From Marinobacterium litorale DSM 23545 (GTDB lineage: Bacteria; Pseudomonadota; Gammaproteobacteria; Pseudomonadales; Balneatricaceae): a DNA stretch of 64,000 bases. Under the pieces are notes generated by a model. The model was not told where the DNA came from. It searched no databases and was given only the letters and a program-made list of their open reading frames with translations. Both the position numbers and the translations under genes were made by a program. Positions 46,401 to 59,200 of this stretch are shown here, piece by piece. The stretch is taken from assembly GCF_000428985.1 (NCBI RefSeq), contig NZ_AUAZ01000019.1, positions 31,616 through 95,615 of the forward strand, read 5' to 3'. Numbering within the stretch: the first letter of the stretch is position 1; every line of letters begins with the position of its first letter.

Positions 46401-46655
46401 GCCTGCCAGCGCCTTCGAGCCGTATTATTAACCTCGCTGACGACAATCGGTGGATTGACACCCATTCTGTTCGAGACGTCGCTACAGGCCCAATTCCTGA
46501 TACCGATGGCCACTTCCATTGTCTTCGGTCTGGCCTACGGCACCCTGCTGATTCTGGTTGTGGTTCCGTCAATGTTGACCATACTTGAGAATACACGCGA
46601 GCGCCTCGGATTGAGCCCACCGATCACTCATCAATCCGTCACCGCACCCGAGTAG
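43497..46655 (+). CDS. RND multidrug efflux permease
   Basis: A 1052-residue permease with 12 helices and two large periplasmic loops, driven by the proton gradient. It shows LSGLITLFTTHRVAANLLMV, FFPTFELDVLTIQVSWRGST, the helix-4 pair of acids in LGIIVDDAIVVGEDT, and LSGIVINDSIVLVTFYKQLR as the second half's counterpart. The substrate range cannot be predicted. It forms a unit with the adaptor upstream. Confidence 0.95.
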   Translation: MQTPNNGGLSGLITLFTTHRVAANLLMVLMLLGGAYSLKKLNVQFFPTFELDVLTIQVSWRGSTAEDVERSILLPLEEEIRSLDGIDQLISTARDGSASIRIELTDGTDVDYALSEAKQKVDAVRGELPDDVEEPLVQRVTRYEGIADLIVTSDRANLDELRVMARRFEQDLLSRGIRKIDFAGLPEQELAIQLSPEELARLGMTFSEVVDRIRQRSLDLPAGTAAKNDGSRQLRSLGQERDVSGFEQLPLSASGNGQLLRLGDIALVERRIADDQVLLSYQGQPAIMLELKRTENDDSLVGAELFNQWLQETRPTLPAGVQLIPYQERWQLIQDRIELLLKNGLSGLVLVIAILFLFLNGRVALWVTVGIPVSFMATLAILYAIGGTINMISLFGLIMALGIIVDDAIVVGEDTLTHAQMGEPSKRAAIGGAQRMKAPVIASSMTTIAAFLPLLLVGGIIGNIMGDIPTVVICVILASLVECFLVLPGHLFHSLRRADAVHPSALRQRLDDGFNYFRDRIFRPFIETAIQFRWSALSLALALLIISVGLVAGGRIKFTFFPAVEQDTMNASVQFTAGTDADRVRAFIDHLSATLYETDEALGGGQVKMSLARLRTAFFSRTSSGNANGDEYGVLSVELQPSDQRGMTTSAFIRAWRERINVPAGVERFSIDVNQSGPPGKPIEVKLSGEDLTQLKQASLQLQRELKSYSGLSNVDDDLPYGTSQLIYSLTPSGEATGLSLQAVGRQLRAAFDGSEVQSFYEGQDQIKVRVMLPAQARNHLSTLDQLPIVLPDGSVTPITNVVSFEARRGFDSLQRIDGELSINVSADLNENVTNANEVIESLRADVIPELSAQYGVTGSFEGKNRDQRETLADMKLGLVIALALIYIILAWVFASYSWPLTVMLAIPLGVTGALLGHFITGQTLTVLSLFGVFGLSGIVINDSIVLVTFYKQLREQGMSVHDAVVEAACQRLRAVLLTSLTTIGGLTPILFETSLQAQFLIPMATSIVFGLAYGTLLILVVVPSMLTILENTRERLGLSPPITHQSVTAPE

Positions 46656-46678
46656 AACCGGCTTTAGAGAGGAAAAGG

Positions 46679-48058
46679 ATGAACCGAACAGAGCATGACA
46701 GCCTGGGCAAAATAGAAGTGCCTGAAGACGCACTCTATGGCGCACAGACACAGCGGGCGATCAATAACTTTCAGATTAGCGACAGGACGCTGCCCAGCGA
46801 ATTTCTGGTGGCCCTGGCGCACATCAAGGCGGCCTGCGCCCGCACCAATGTGGAGCTTGGTCTACTCGACTCCGATGCAGGCAACGCCATTGTTGCAGCC
46901 GCGCAACACATAGTTGATGGAGAGTATCACGAGCAGTTCCCGGTAGACGTCTTCCAAACAGGCTCAGGCACCAGCACCAACATGAACATGAACGAGGTGC
47001 TTTCACAGCTGGTGAAGCGGGAGTCCGGTCTTGAGTTACACCCCAACGACCACATCAACATGAGCCAGAGCTCAAACGATGTTATTCCCACTGCGCTGCA
47101 TCTGAGCACACTGACGGTGCTGCACAACAGCCTGATACCGTCACTGCGCCATTTGGACAGTGCGATTCGACGCAAGGCCTCGTCCCTGACCGGCGTGGTG
47201 AAAACCGGTCGCACCCACCTGATGGATGCCATGCCGGTGCGGATGGACCAGGAACTCACCGGCTGGCGCCACCAGATAAAAGCCTGTATCGAACGCCTTG
47301 AGCAGGTGAGCCCGCGTCTTGCACAGTTGGCTCAGGGGGGCACCGCGGTGGGAACCGGTATCAATGCCCCGGCGGCCTTCCCTCGTCTGTTCTGTCGTAA
47401 TCTCAGTGCGCGGACCGGTATGACGCTGAGCCCCGCGCCCTGCTTTTTCACCGCTCTCTCCAGCCAGGACACCGCACTGGACCTCTCCGCTCAGATGCGA
47501 ACCTCTGCCACCGCCCTGATCAAAATTGCTGATGATCTGCGCTGGATGAACTCAGGCCCACTGGCCGGCTTGGGGGAAATTGAGTTGGAAGCACTGCAAC
47601 CCGGCTCTTCAATTATGCCGGGCAAAGTTAACCCGGTGATTCCCGAAGCCGTTTTGATGGCCTGCATGCAGATCTGCGGCAACGATACCACCGTATCGTT
47701 AAGCGCTGGCCGCAGTAACTTCCAGCTCAATGTGATGCTGCCGGTGATTGCCAGCAACCTGCTGGAGAGCGAAAAATTACTGGCCAACGCCTGTGTCGCA
47801 CTGGCTGACAAGGCGATCGCCACCTTTAACGTGCGGGAAGAGCGGATCACTGAGGCATTGTCGCGCAACCCGATCCTAGTAACCGCGCTGAACCGGATTA
47901 TCGGCTACGAAAAGGCTGCAGCGCTCGCCAAGCAAGCCTATGCGGAAGGTCGACCGATCATCGACGTGGTCGAACAGGAAACCGACCTGGATCGTGCAGA
48001 GCTGGAAAACCTCCTTGATCCAAGGGTTCTGACCGGCGAACTCGACACCAAGTATTAG
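46679..48058 (+). CDS. fumC: Class II fumarate hydratase
   Basis: A 459-residue FumC that interconverts fumarate and malate in the TCA cycle without an iron-sulfur cluster. It shows YGAQTQRAINNFQIS, GSGTSTNMNMNEV, SQSSNDVIPTA, KTGRTHLMDA and the signature GSSIMPGKVN (309-318). The ATG follows GAGAGGAAAAGG. It is 23 bp after the RND permease and 110 bp before rpoD. Confidence 0.97.
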   Translation: MNRTEHDSLGKIEVPEDALYGAQTQRAINNFQISDRTLPSEFLVALAHIKAACARTNVELGLLDSDAGNAIVAAAQHIVDGEYHEQFPVDVFQTGSGTSTNMNMNEVLSQLVKRESGLELHPNDHINMSQSSNDVIPTALHLSTLTVLHNSLIPSLRHLDSAIRRKASSLTGVVKTGRTHLMDAMPVRMDQELTGWRHQIKACIERLEQVSPRLAQLAQGGTAVGTGINAPAAFPRLFCRNLSARTGMTLSPAPCFFTALSSQDTALDLSAQMRTSATALIKIADDLRWMNSGPLAGLGEIELEALQPGSSIMPGKVNPVIPEAVLMACMQICGNDTTVSLSAGRSNFQLNVMLPVIASNLLESEKLLANACVALADKAIATFNVREERITEALSRNPILVTALNRIIGYEKAAALAKQAYAEGRPIIDVVEQETDLDRAELENLLDPRVLTGELDTKY

Positions 48059-48077
48059 TGATCAATCATGTCCAGGC

Positions 48078-48106
48078 TGGTCAATAATTTGAGATCAGGC
48101 TATAAT
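48078..48106 (+). promoter_or_regulatory. rpoD promoter
   Basis: TGGTCA (48078-48083), 17-nt spacer and a perfect TATAAT (48101-48106), about 63 bp before the ATG of rpoD. Confidence 0.6.
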
Positions 48107-48168
48107 GCCGCGCTTGATTCCACACTGCCATCACGCTTAGCTCAGCTTTCACTCTTCACAGGGGTTCT

Positions 48169-50022
<1,854 letters not shown>

Positions 50023-50056
50023 CGAGACGCGTAAAAGCCTTCTAATTCAAACTATT

Positions 50057-50089
50057 GCGCCAATGATACCGCCCCGGTATCATTGGCGC
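50057..50089 (+). terminator. Perfect 14-bp hairpin between rpoD and the tRNA
   Basis: GCGCCAATGATACC (50057-50070) and GGTATCATTGGCGC (50076-50089) pair fully around GCCCC, 7 nt before the tRNA. No T-tract follows, so it could be a partial terminator or an RNA-processing site. Confidence 0.6.
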
Positions 50090-50096
50090 GCACTCC

Positions 50097-50173
50097 GGGC
50101 CTATAGCTCAGTTGGTCAGAGCAGTGGACTCATAATCCATTGGTCGCAGGTTCAAGTCCTGCTGGGCCCACCA
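50097..50173 (+). tRNA. tRNA with CAU anticodon, most likely tRNA-Ile2
   Basis: A full cloverleaf of 77 nt with encoded CCA: acceptor GGGCCTA/TGGGCCC (one G-U), anticodon stem GTGGA/TCCAT, loop CTCATAA with CAT at 50131-50133, and T-arm GCAGG-TTCAAGT-CCTGC. The TTGGTCGC...GGTTCAAGTCC region resembles E. coli ileX-type tRNA, where C34 is modified to lysidine to read AUA; elongator Met is the alternative. It is not an initiator (normal first pair G-C). Confidence 0.93.
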
Positions 50174-50301
50174 ACCTCCAACTCACACCCGCTCTTTCCA
50201 CCGACCGCAAACTGAACCGCCCCGGCATTGCCGAAACGCTATGGCAATACGCTTCAGGACCATGCAAACTGGTAGCAACCGTCTTTGGGACCCTGTGGCC
50301 G

Positions 50302-52539
50302 ATGCGCTTTACAATCGATAGCCGCCGCTACAAATCGATATTGGTCAGTCTGAGCATAACCCTGTTTATGCTCGCTCATGTCGGTGGCTGGATCACGATT
50401 CCCTACATGGATCGCCTTGAGAGCCTGCTTTACGATAGCCGTATCCGCCTTACGGCACCTAACTCAGAACACCCTTACATCGTCATAGTCGATATCGATG
50501 AGCGAAGCCTCGCCGCAGAGGGGCGCTGGCCCTGGCGTCGTGACAAAGTCGCGCAGCTGGTCGACACCCTGTTTGACGACTACGAAGTTGCGGTTTTAGG
50601 TGTCGACCTGGTTTTTGGCGAACCGGATGACAGTTCGGCACTGGAGCTGCTCGAACGCCTGAAACACAGCCCATTGGGCAGCAACGCGACCTTCCAACAG
50701 CAGGCCAAGTTGCAAGCCCCTCTGCTTGATCGTGACGAGCAGCTCGCCACCGCTATTGCCGATCGAAAAGTGGTGCTCGGTTATTACTTCAATACCGACC
50801 ATTCCGTAGGTGGCGCATTCACCAACGGAGCACTGCCCTTCCCCGTATTCAGGGCGAAAACCTTCCAAAACCGGGAAGTCAGTTTTCTCAAGGCCGATGG
50901 TTACGGCGCCAACTTAGAAGAATTACAGGCTTCGGCCTGGAGCGCCGGCCATTTCAACCAGTTATCAGACTCCGATGGCGTCACGCGCCGCATTCCACTG
51001 TTAATACGCTACCAAGACAATCTGTATGAAGCTCTCTCCTTGGCCATCATCAGAGCATTATTGGATGATCCCCCCATTCATCCCGTATTCGCGACCACCG
51101 GTGATGGCAGTTACTCAGGCCTGGAGTTACTGAATGTCGCTGACTATACGATTCCGGTCGATAAGAATGCGGCGATTTTACTGTCCTTCCGCGGCCAGCA
51201 GGGGAGTTTTCACTACGTATCCGCAACCGATATTCTTCAAGCTAAAGTCCCCTTAGACAGCCTTAAAAACAAAATCGTTCTCTTAGGTACCAGTGCTCCG
51301 GGACTACTTGATCTGCGCAATACGCCAATCGATACAGCCTTTCCCGGTGTTGAACTCCACGCCAACGCAATCGCATCGATTCTCGACGGAAGCATTAAGC
51401 ACAAACCCGCGTATACCCTTGGTGCCACCCTGGTTTCGACAGCCCTTATCGGGTGTTTGATGAGCATCCTTCTCTCCCCCACCGGGTTGATCGGTTCGCT
51501 AGCAATCACCGCCTTTGGTATCGGTATAGCCGTCTCTCTGAACTTGTTTTTCTGGACCCAAGAGAGCTTGGTATTACCTCTGGCTCCACAAATCGTTCTG
51601 ATAGCCTCGCTGTTTATTGCATCCACCGCATATGGCTTTCTTTTCGAGTCCAGAGCGCGCAAAAAAGTGGTCGGGTTATTCGGGCAGTATGTACCCCCGG
51701 GCGTGGTTGATCAGCTACAGCGCCACCCCAAGACACTCTCGATGGAAGGACAAAGTCGCAATATGACGGTGTTGTTTAGCGATATTCGTAACTTCACGTC
51801 ACTTTCGGAAAATCTCACAGCAAAAGAACTGGCCACGTTACTGAATATCTATCTGAGCCGGATGACCGAAATCATCTACAAATATGAGGGGACCGTCGAT
51901 AAGTATATCGGCGACGCGATAATGGCCTTTTGGGGAGCCCCGCTGGATAACCCTGACCATGCTCAGCAGGCCCTGAAGGCAGCCATTGATATGCAAATCG
52001 CGGCAGAGTCGTTACGGCATGAGTTTGAAACACGAGGCTGGCCCGCACTGCATATGGGCATCGGCCTCAATAGCGGGGATATGAGTGTGGGTAACATGGG
52101 CTCATCCTACCGCCGCGCTTACACGGTCCTTGGCGACAATGTAAACTTGGGATCACGCTTGGAGTCGTTGACCAAACAATATGGTGTGAAGGTGTTGGTT
52201 AGTGAAACCACCAAGGCAGGCAACCTGGACACCCGCTTTCTCCCGGTGGATAAGGTGCGCGCCAAAGGCAAAGAGGTTGCCGTGGAAATCTTTGAGCCGA
52301 TCGTTGCGCAAGACGAAGACACACAGCGAATCGACTCTGAGCTGGGTCGCTGGGATAAGTTTCTAAACCGATACCGGAATCAGCAATGGAGTGACGCGCT
52401 CATGATACTGGAGAGCCTGAAAGGTTCTTCTATCGTCAACGCTCAGCTGATCGGCGTATACCGGGAGAGAATCGACCACTTTGTCGACTCACCTCCCCCC
52501 AAAGACTGGGATGGCGCGTTCACCTTCCAGACCAAATAA
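50302..52539 (+). CDS. CHASE2-domain adenylate cyclase
   Basis: A 745-residue membrane protein: first helix (about 16-36), periplasmic CHASE2 sensor (about 40-335), three helices (about 365-440), then a class III nucleotide cyclase domain (480-650) with metal aspartates D494 (FSDIRNFT) and D538 (KYIGDAIMAFWGAP). It should make cyclic AMP (guanylate is not excluded). The open frame extends back into the tRNA at 50140, so the start is placed at the ATG at 50302. It converges with the tps operon's FecR gene, 11 bp between stops. Confidence 0.92.
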   Translation: MRFTIDSRRYKSILVSLSITLFMLAHVGGWITIPYMDRLESLLYDSRIRLTAPNSEHPYIVIVDIDERSLAAEGRWPWRRDKVAQLVDTLFDDYEVAVLGVDLVFGEPDDSSALELLERLKHSPLGSNATFQQQAKLQAPLLDRDEQLATAIADRKVVLGYYFNTDHSVGGAFTNGALPFPVFRAKTFQNREVSFLKADGYGANLEELQASAWSAGHFNQLSDSDGVTRRIPLLIRYQDNLYEALSLAIIRALLDDPPIHPVFATTGDGSYSGLELLNVADYTIPVDKNAAILLSFRGQQGSFHYVSATDILQAKVPLDSLKNKIVLLGTSAPGLLDLRNTPIDTAFPGVELHANAIASILDGSIKHKPAYTLGATLVSTALIGCLMSILLSPTGLIGSLAITAFGIGIAVSLNLFFWTQESLVLPLAPQIVLIASLFIASTAYGFLFESRARKKVVGLFGQYVPPGVVDQLQRHPKTLSMEGQSRNMTVLFSDIRNFTSLSENLTAKELATLLNIYLSRMTEIIYKYEGTVDKYIGDAIMAFWGAPLDNPDHAQQALKAAIDMQIAAESLRHEFETRGWPALHMGIGLNSGDMSVGNMGSSYRRAYTVLGDNVNLGSRLESLTKQYGVKVLVSETTKAGNLDTRFLPVDKVRAKGKEVAVEIFEPIVAQDEDTQRIDSELGRWDKFLNRYRNQQWSDALMILESLKGSSIVNAQLIGVYRERIDHFVDSPPPKDWDGAFTFQTK

Positions 52540-52550
52540 TCAGGCTTGCA

Positions 52551-53279
52551 TCACTGGACCAGACAACCGATTCCTGACTCCGTACAGTTAAGAAAGCTGC
52601 TGAAGACCTCGTAATCTTTGATCAACTCAGGATCATCAACCAGCGGCGTTGGGGCCGTATTGAAGTCCGCGACATAACCGCTCTGGCCAGCAAAATAGAA
52701 CTGGGTACCTGTTGCATTGGTCACCGAGATACTCCCTTCAACCACTGTAAAATAGAGCCCGGGAACAGGCAGGCCGTCACCGCCCGTATGGCTGGCAGGC
52801 ACTTTCAGGTCGCTGCAATCACCATAATCCGGACCGCACAGCCTGAGTATGAAGTCAGTCCCCCGGATACCGATGGTCGCTGCAAAGCTTTTGGCTTGAT
52901 AGGCCTCAGAATCGCTGCGATGACCGACTTTCCCCGTCACTGCTCTCATACCCCCTTTCAGGAGATTTACGACCGAGCTATCCCCTTCCGGATTTTGCTC
53001 CTCATAGTGAAAAGCTTCGATCACCAACCGGCTGTTACTCCTCAGCGTCACCAAGCCCCCATCAGCGAATTCAAGCCGGGCCTTACTGCGCTCCTGGGTT
53101 GTGACAGTCTCACCATCAAAAAGATCAGAGCCTACTGCCAGCACTCTGGGTGCCTGTGAGCCGCTTTCAGCGGACACGGTGCCTGACACACCTATCGCAG
53201 TAGCGGCCGGTGCAGCCTGCGCACTGGTGCCCCATGCTACGATCAGAAAACTAAGGACACATAAGGCGAGTCTGTTCAT
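52551..53279 (-). CDS. FecR-domain secreted protein
   Basis: A 242-residue protein with signal peptide (LALCVLSFLIVAWGTSAQA) and a FecR domain (GVSGTVSAESG, GSDLFDGETVTTQERSKARL, FADGGLVTLRSNSRLVI, ATIGIRGTDFI). Four cysteines suggest disulfides (CGPDYGDC, CTESGIGC). Stand-alone FecR proteins, beside two-partner secretion and CHASE2 genes, are a recurring but poorly understood group. The ATG at 53279 is 29 bp inside the tpsA stop, so the two are coupled. Confidence 0.85.
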   Translation of the reverse strand: MNRLALCVLSFLIVAWGTSAQAAPAATAIGVSGTVSAESGSQAPRVLAVGSDLFDGETVTTQERSKARLEFADGGLVTLRSNSRLVIEAFHYEEQNPEGDSSVVNLLKGGMRAVTGKVGHRSDSEAYQAKSFAATIGIRGTDFILRLCGPDYGDCSDLKVPASHTGGDGLPVPGLYFTVVEGSISVTNATGTQFYFAGQSGYVADFNTAPTPLVDDPELIKDYEVFSSFLNCTESGIGCLVQ

Positions 53280-56200
53280 TGCTGCCCCCATTCAATTTAC
53301 CCCCCTGCACTGCCTGCAAAAGGGCATCGAACAATCCGATTCGCGGATCGTCACCGGGAAGTGACTGTCTTGGTAGTTCACCCACGTCTGGCAGCGTCCA
53401 AACACCGACAATGGAATCGTTAACCAATGATATTAACTGCGACAGGAACTCCAGCTCCGGTGTGGCGACCACTTCCAGGTAGTTTGGATTAAACACGTAG
53501 TCATAGTTTTCGTTCACACGGAGGCTACCCTGATCAATCCGGTACAGGCCGGGTAGCTCGCCCACCTCTCTCGTTAGCTCTCCGACAAAACGATCATCGT
53601 TAGCCAAATTGCCCTCTGCTACCTGAAAGGTTAAAAGGGGATCTTCACGACGATAGGCCTTAGCTTTTGCATCTACATTGATCACCAGTGTACGTGGGTT
53701 CACAGTCAGATCACCGTCCACGTAGGTCAGGGTGTAATTCGCCGGGTCGAAGGTACCACCACTCGCATCGCTGACCTGAATATCGCTCATATAGGTACCC
53801 ACTGGGGTGGTCGTATCGGCATCATGCCCACCGAGGCTGGTCAGTGTGACACTCTCAACCGTTTCATCATTCGCCAGGTTGCTGACGGTGAAGGCGCTGG
53901 TGCCCAGCGCCAGAGCATCGCCATACACTTTGTTCTGCGCATCGGCGGTAATGGTCAGATCACGTGGCGTCACGCTCAGGTCTCCATCTACATAGGTCAG
54001 GGTGTAGTTACCGGCATCGAAGGTGCCACCACTGGCATTACTGGCCTGGATATCACCGGTGTAGGTACCCACGGCACTGGTCGTATCGGCATCATGCCCA
54101 CCGAGGCTGGTCAGTGTGACACTCTCAACCGTTTCATCATTCGCCAGGTTGCTGACGGTGAAGGCGCTGGTGCCCAGCGCCAGAGCATCGCCATACACTT
54201 TGTTCTGCGCATCGGCGGTAATGGTCAGATCACGTGGCGTCACGCTCAGGTCACCATCCACATAGGTCAGGGAGTAGTTACCGGCATCGAAGGTGCCACC
54301 ACTGGCATTGCTGGCCTGGATATCACCGGTGTAGGTACCCACAGCACTGGTGATATCGGCATCATGCCCGCCCAGACTGGTTAACGTGACGCTACCCACC
54401 GTCTCACCATTGGCCAGGTTGTTGGCGGTAAAGGCACTGGTGCCCAGCGTCAGGGTATCGCCATACACCTTGCTCTGGGCATCGGCGGCTATGGTCAGGT
54501 CCCGTGGTGTTACGCTCAGGTCAGCGTCTACATAGGTCAGGGTATAGTTACCGGCATCGAAGGTGCCGCCGCTGGCATTACTGGCCTGGATATCGCCTGT
54601 GTAGCTCCCCACCGCACTGGTGGTATCGGCATCATGCCCACCCAGACTGGTCAGGATCACGCTACCCACCGTCTCACCATTGGCCAGGTTGCTGGCGGTG
54701 AAAGCACTGGTGCCCAACGCCAGGGTGTCGCCATACACCTTGCTCTGGGCATCGGCGGTGATCGTTGCCGCACGTGGCGTCACGCTCAGGTCAGCGTCCA
54801 CATAGGTCAGGGTATAGTTACCGGCATCGAAGGTGCCGCCACCGGCATTACTGGCCTGGATATCGCCTGTGTAGCTCCCCACCGCACTGGTGGTATCGGA
54901 ATCATGCCCGCCCAGACTGGTCAGGGTCACGCTACCCACCGTCTCACCATTGGCCAGGTTGTTGGCGGTGAAAGCACTGGTGCCCAACGCCAGAGTATCG
55001 CCATACACCTTGCTCTGCGCATCGGCGGCTATGGTCAGATCACGTGGCGTCACGCTCAGGTCAGCGTCTACATAGGTCAGGGTATAGTTACCGGCGTCGA
55101 AGGTGCCGCCGCTGGCATTGCTGGCCTGGATATCGCCGGTGTAGGTACCCACCGCGCTGGTGGTATCGGCGTCATGCCCACCCAGACTGGTCAGTGTGAC
55201 ACTGCCCACCGTCTCTCCATTGGCCAGGTTGCTGGCGGTAAAGGCACTGGTGCCCAACGCCAGGGTGTCGCCATACACCTTGCTCTGGGCATCGGCGGTG
55301 ATCGTTGCCGCACGTGGCGTCACGCTCAGGTCAGCGTCTACATAGGTCAGGGTATAATTACCGGCATCGAAGGTGCCGCCACTGGCATTACGGGCCTGGA
55401 TATCGCCTGTGTAGCTCCCCACCGCACTGGTGGTATCGGCATCATGCCCGCCCAAACTGGTCAGGGTCACGCTACCCACCGTCTCACCATTGGCCAGGTT
55501 GTTGGCGGTGAAAGCACTGGTGCCCAACGCCAGAGTATCGCCATACACCTTGCTTTGGGCATCGGCGGTAATTGTCGCCGCACGTGGCGTCACGCTCAGG
55601 TCACCATCCACATAGGTCAGGGTGTAGTTCGCCGCATCGAAGGTACCGCCACTGGCATTGCTGGCCTGGATATCGCCCGTATAGCTCCCCACGGCACTGG
55701 TGGTATCGGCATCATGCCCGCCCAAACTGGTCAGGGTCACGCTGCCCACCGTTTCACCATTGGCTAGGTTGCTGGTGGTGAAAGCACTGGTGCCCAACGC
55801 CAGGGTATCGCCATACACCTTGCTCTGGGCATCGGCGGTGATCGTTGCCGCACGTGGCGTCACACTCAAGTCAGCGTCTACATAGGTCAGGGTATAGTTA
55901 CCGGCATCGAAGGTGCCGCCACTGGCATTGCTGGCCTGGATATCGCCGGTGTAGGTCCCCACTGCACTGGTGGTATCGGCGTCATGCCCACCCAGACTGG
56001 TCAACGTGACGCTGCCCACCGCTTCGCCGTTGGCCAGATTACTCACGGTAAAGGCAGTGTTATCAAGTTCCAGAGCCTCCCCATAAACTTTGCTCTGAGC
56101 ATCAGCCGTAATTGTAAGAACTCGTGGAACAACGGCTAAAGCTCCATCCACATAATCGATCTGGTAGTAGGCAGGCACAGTCCCACCACTTGGTATTAAC

Positions 56201-59200
56201 TGATAGTCCCCAACAGGCGACAGGCTATTCGCCTCCGTCGAAAAAGTCAGCCCGACGACATCACTATTGGTATCGCCTGAGAACAATCCGTCGTATGTCG
56301 CCGAAAAAGCTGGATTCGTATCACCATATTCCCGAGAGAAATCGTTGGCCGTAATAGTCAGTAGACGACCATAAGTCAAATCAACTGTCGAACTGTTATA
56401 TGCAAGATCGTACCGATGCCCGGATGGCTCGATGATGCTGCTAAACACCCCTGAAACTCCGCCCGCTGCATCGATAATATTGCTGAACAGGGTAACGGGA
56501 GTGGGTACAAAGCTTCCGAAATGTACGATTTCCAGGACGCCATCCAGCGTCGCAGAGCCGAGTACATCGAGCTGATCATAATTCCCGACACCAGTGCCGC
56601 CCAACTCGATCTGGAGCGTCGCCGATGGTGACATCTGATAATCGCCTTCAATGGTCAGCACACCGGGCGAAGCACCCGGTTTCACCACACCTCCACTATG
56701 AGAGAGATTATCGGCCAGCACCCCCGTGCCCATTAAAACCCCGCCAGCCAGCGTTACATCCCCACCAAGCGTAGCTCCACTTCCAACTGTGATCGTCCCG
56801 TTGTTAACCGACAGCCCAGCTATAAAATCAGCTATACCGGCATTCAGATTCAACGTCCCGAGGTTATTAAACAGGCCACTGAAGCTACTGTCGTTGGTCA
56901 GTGTCATGGTGCCGGCGTTATAGAGATTCCCCGCAAAGTTAAGCGGTCCGGAAGCGGTTAGCAGACCACGGTTGGTCAGATTTCCGGTGCCCTGAAAATC
57001 CAGTAGTGCCAAATCGATCTCGGTGCCGTTCTCGATGGTCAGCCCGCTGGACTGACCGACCAAAGATAAGGTTGCGTTTGCACGGTCAAAAGAGCCCCCC
57101 CCGGCAAAAGCGCTGGAGTTACTAAAAAGGTGAGAGCCACTGGAAAATCTCACTGTCGTACCGGCCGCCGACTCAAAGCGTCCGTTATGTGTTCGCCCTG
57201 TTCCGAAAGACTGACCGAGCAACAATTGCCCACCAGTCACCTCAACCACACCGTGATTAGTCATATCCATCAGTGTGCTGGTCGTTCCAGCTCCCGACTT
57301 TTTCACGATCCCGTTGTTGATAAAGCCAAAGGTATTGGCGTCGCCCTCGGTGATTGAGGCCGCTCCCGATAGCTCCCAGGTGCCCGTGTTATAGATGATC
57401 GGTGTGCTGGACGTACTCCCGATCGGCGTCCGACCCAGGAGACTGTTCGGTGATTGAACCAGACTCCCCCGGTTATCGAAAACACGCCCTTCACTGAGGT
57501 AGATGACGGCCACATCACCGAGGCTCCCGGTGGCCGACGCTCCTATTACGGTGGTTCCCGATCCGGTCATTTCCCCCGAAGACCACTTAACCGTGTCTTG
57601 AACATTCAGCGTTCCACTACCACTCAAGACGCCTCCATCCAGCGCTAGCTGATAGACATTGGCATCGCTATTCAAAACAAGCTCGTTTTGTCCGTCAGAA
57701 ACACCGATATAGAGTAACCCTGTTCCACTGTCAGCGCCCGGACTCACTGTCAAAAGCCCACCAGCCAAATCCACAACCGAATAGTTCAGATCGACCTTCC
57801 CGTCTGCCGATATCAGGCCAGGAAGGAACTCGAGATTTAACTCCCCTCCAGTGGAGGTAATATCTCGGCTAAGATTGATATCCGCCCCGGCTTCAAGGCG
57901 GAGCGTGGTCTCGGCGACACCGGTCTTATTAATATTGGAAAAGACATTGATATTATTGGTAGCTGCGAGCGTTACATCGCTGTTATCTAACAGCCTTGTC
58001 AGCGCATCTCCCGTGATACGACTCGTCGCGCCTGGGTAAACGCCGTCACTGTCCAGATCGGACGCCGACTGAATATCATCACCGGGATCCAAGTCTCCGT
58101 TGATATCGGCAGAACCTGTAATCGTGATGTTGAGCGGATCAAGCAAAACCTGACCGGGGTTGCCCGCCGGGCCTGCGGTCGATACCGTCATCTTCTCTAT
58201 ATCCAGAAGGTGCCCCGAGGCTTCAATTCTCCCCCCATCGCCACCGGATACCCCGCCCTCGGCCTTGAGGTTACCCTCAACCACTGATCGGGAGTGGCTG
58301 TCATTGATATCAGACCAGACCACAACCGTTCCGCCGTCGCCACTGACAGTCGCACTGGCGTCTATCTCAGCGTCGGATCCAACCGATACGGTTCTCGCCT
58401 GCGGCACATCCGGATTAGAGTTCTGCCAGCTGCCTCCAACCAACACGTCACCGCCCCGATTTTCTCCCAAGGCACTCACCTTGGCACCGGAGTTGATCTT
58501 TACTGCATCTCCGGTCACCACAACCCGGCCACCCTCGACACCATTGGATCGCGTCACCGATGCGTGCCCGAGGACGTTATGCTCCCGCCCCCTGAGATAG
58601 ATCTTACCGCCCTCCGAGACAGCACTGGATGCCGATACAACTCCGGACTGATTTACCACCCCGGCGTAGATACCAATATCCCCCCCGCTCGAAATCAGCT
58701 CTCCGAGGTTAAGCGCCTCACCCGAGGGCGCTGAAACCTGCACCCTGATCTCCGGATTCTGACTATCGACCAACTCCACACTCTGCCCCGCCGCGAGAAT
58801 AACTTCGCCGTTATCGGACCTGATCAAACCGCTGTTCTCGATAATCGGAGCGATCAAAACAATTTCGCCCTTGGACTCCGACACGATTTGGCCTTTATTG
58901 ATTACGGAGCCCGCAGAATCATTGCCCTGAAAATTAAGCTGCCCGGACAAAAAGTCTTCATTACTGATATTGAGACTGGAGACAACAAGGCCATGAACAT
59001 CAACTTTCGCATGCGAGCCAAAAAGCACACCGTTAGGGTTAACGATGAAAACACGGCCATTGGAACTGATGCGGCCCAGTATTTCGGAAGGATTTGAGCC
59101 TACGACTCGGTTAAGTACCGCACTCAGCTCATCCGGTTGGATAAAACGCAGAGATTCTTTCAGTTCAACGGAGAAATCCTGCCACTCGATAATCGCATTG

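Noticed and set aside
50140..50301. Cyclase start within the tRNA
   Set aside because: The upstream 54 codons overlap the tRNA and lack a ribosome site; the membrane helix follows the ATG at 50302.
54634..55767. A 377-residue plus-strand frame and many 61- to 69-residue frames in the repeat region
   Set aside because: They are antisense echoes of the 270-bp repeat, with no ribosome sites and low-complexity Gly/His-rich products.
53694..56124. CRISPR-like regular repeat array
   Set aside because: Units are 270 bp, contiguous, in frame with tpsA, and have no unique spacers.
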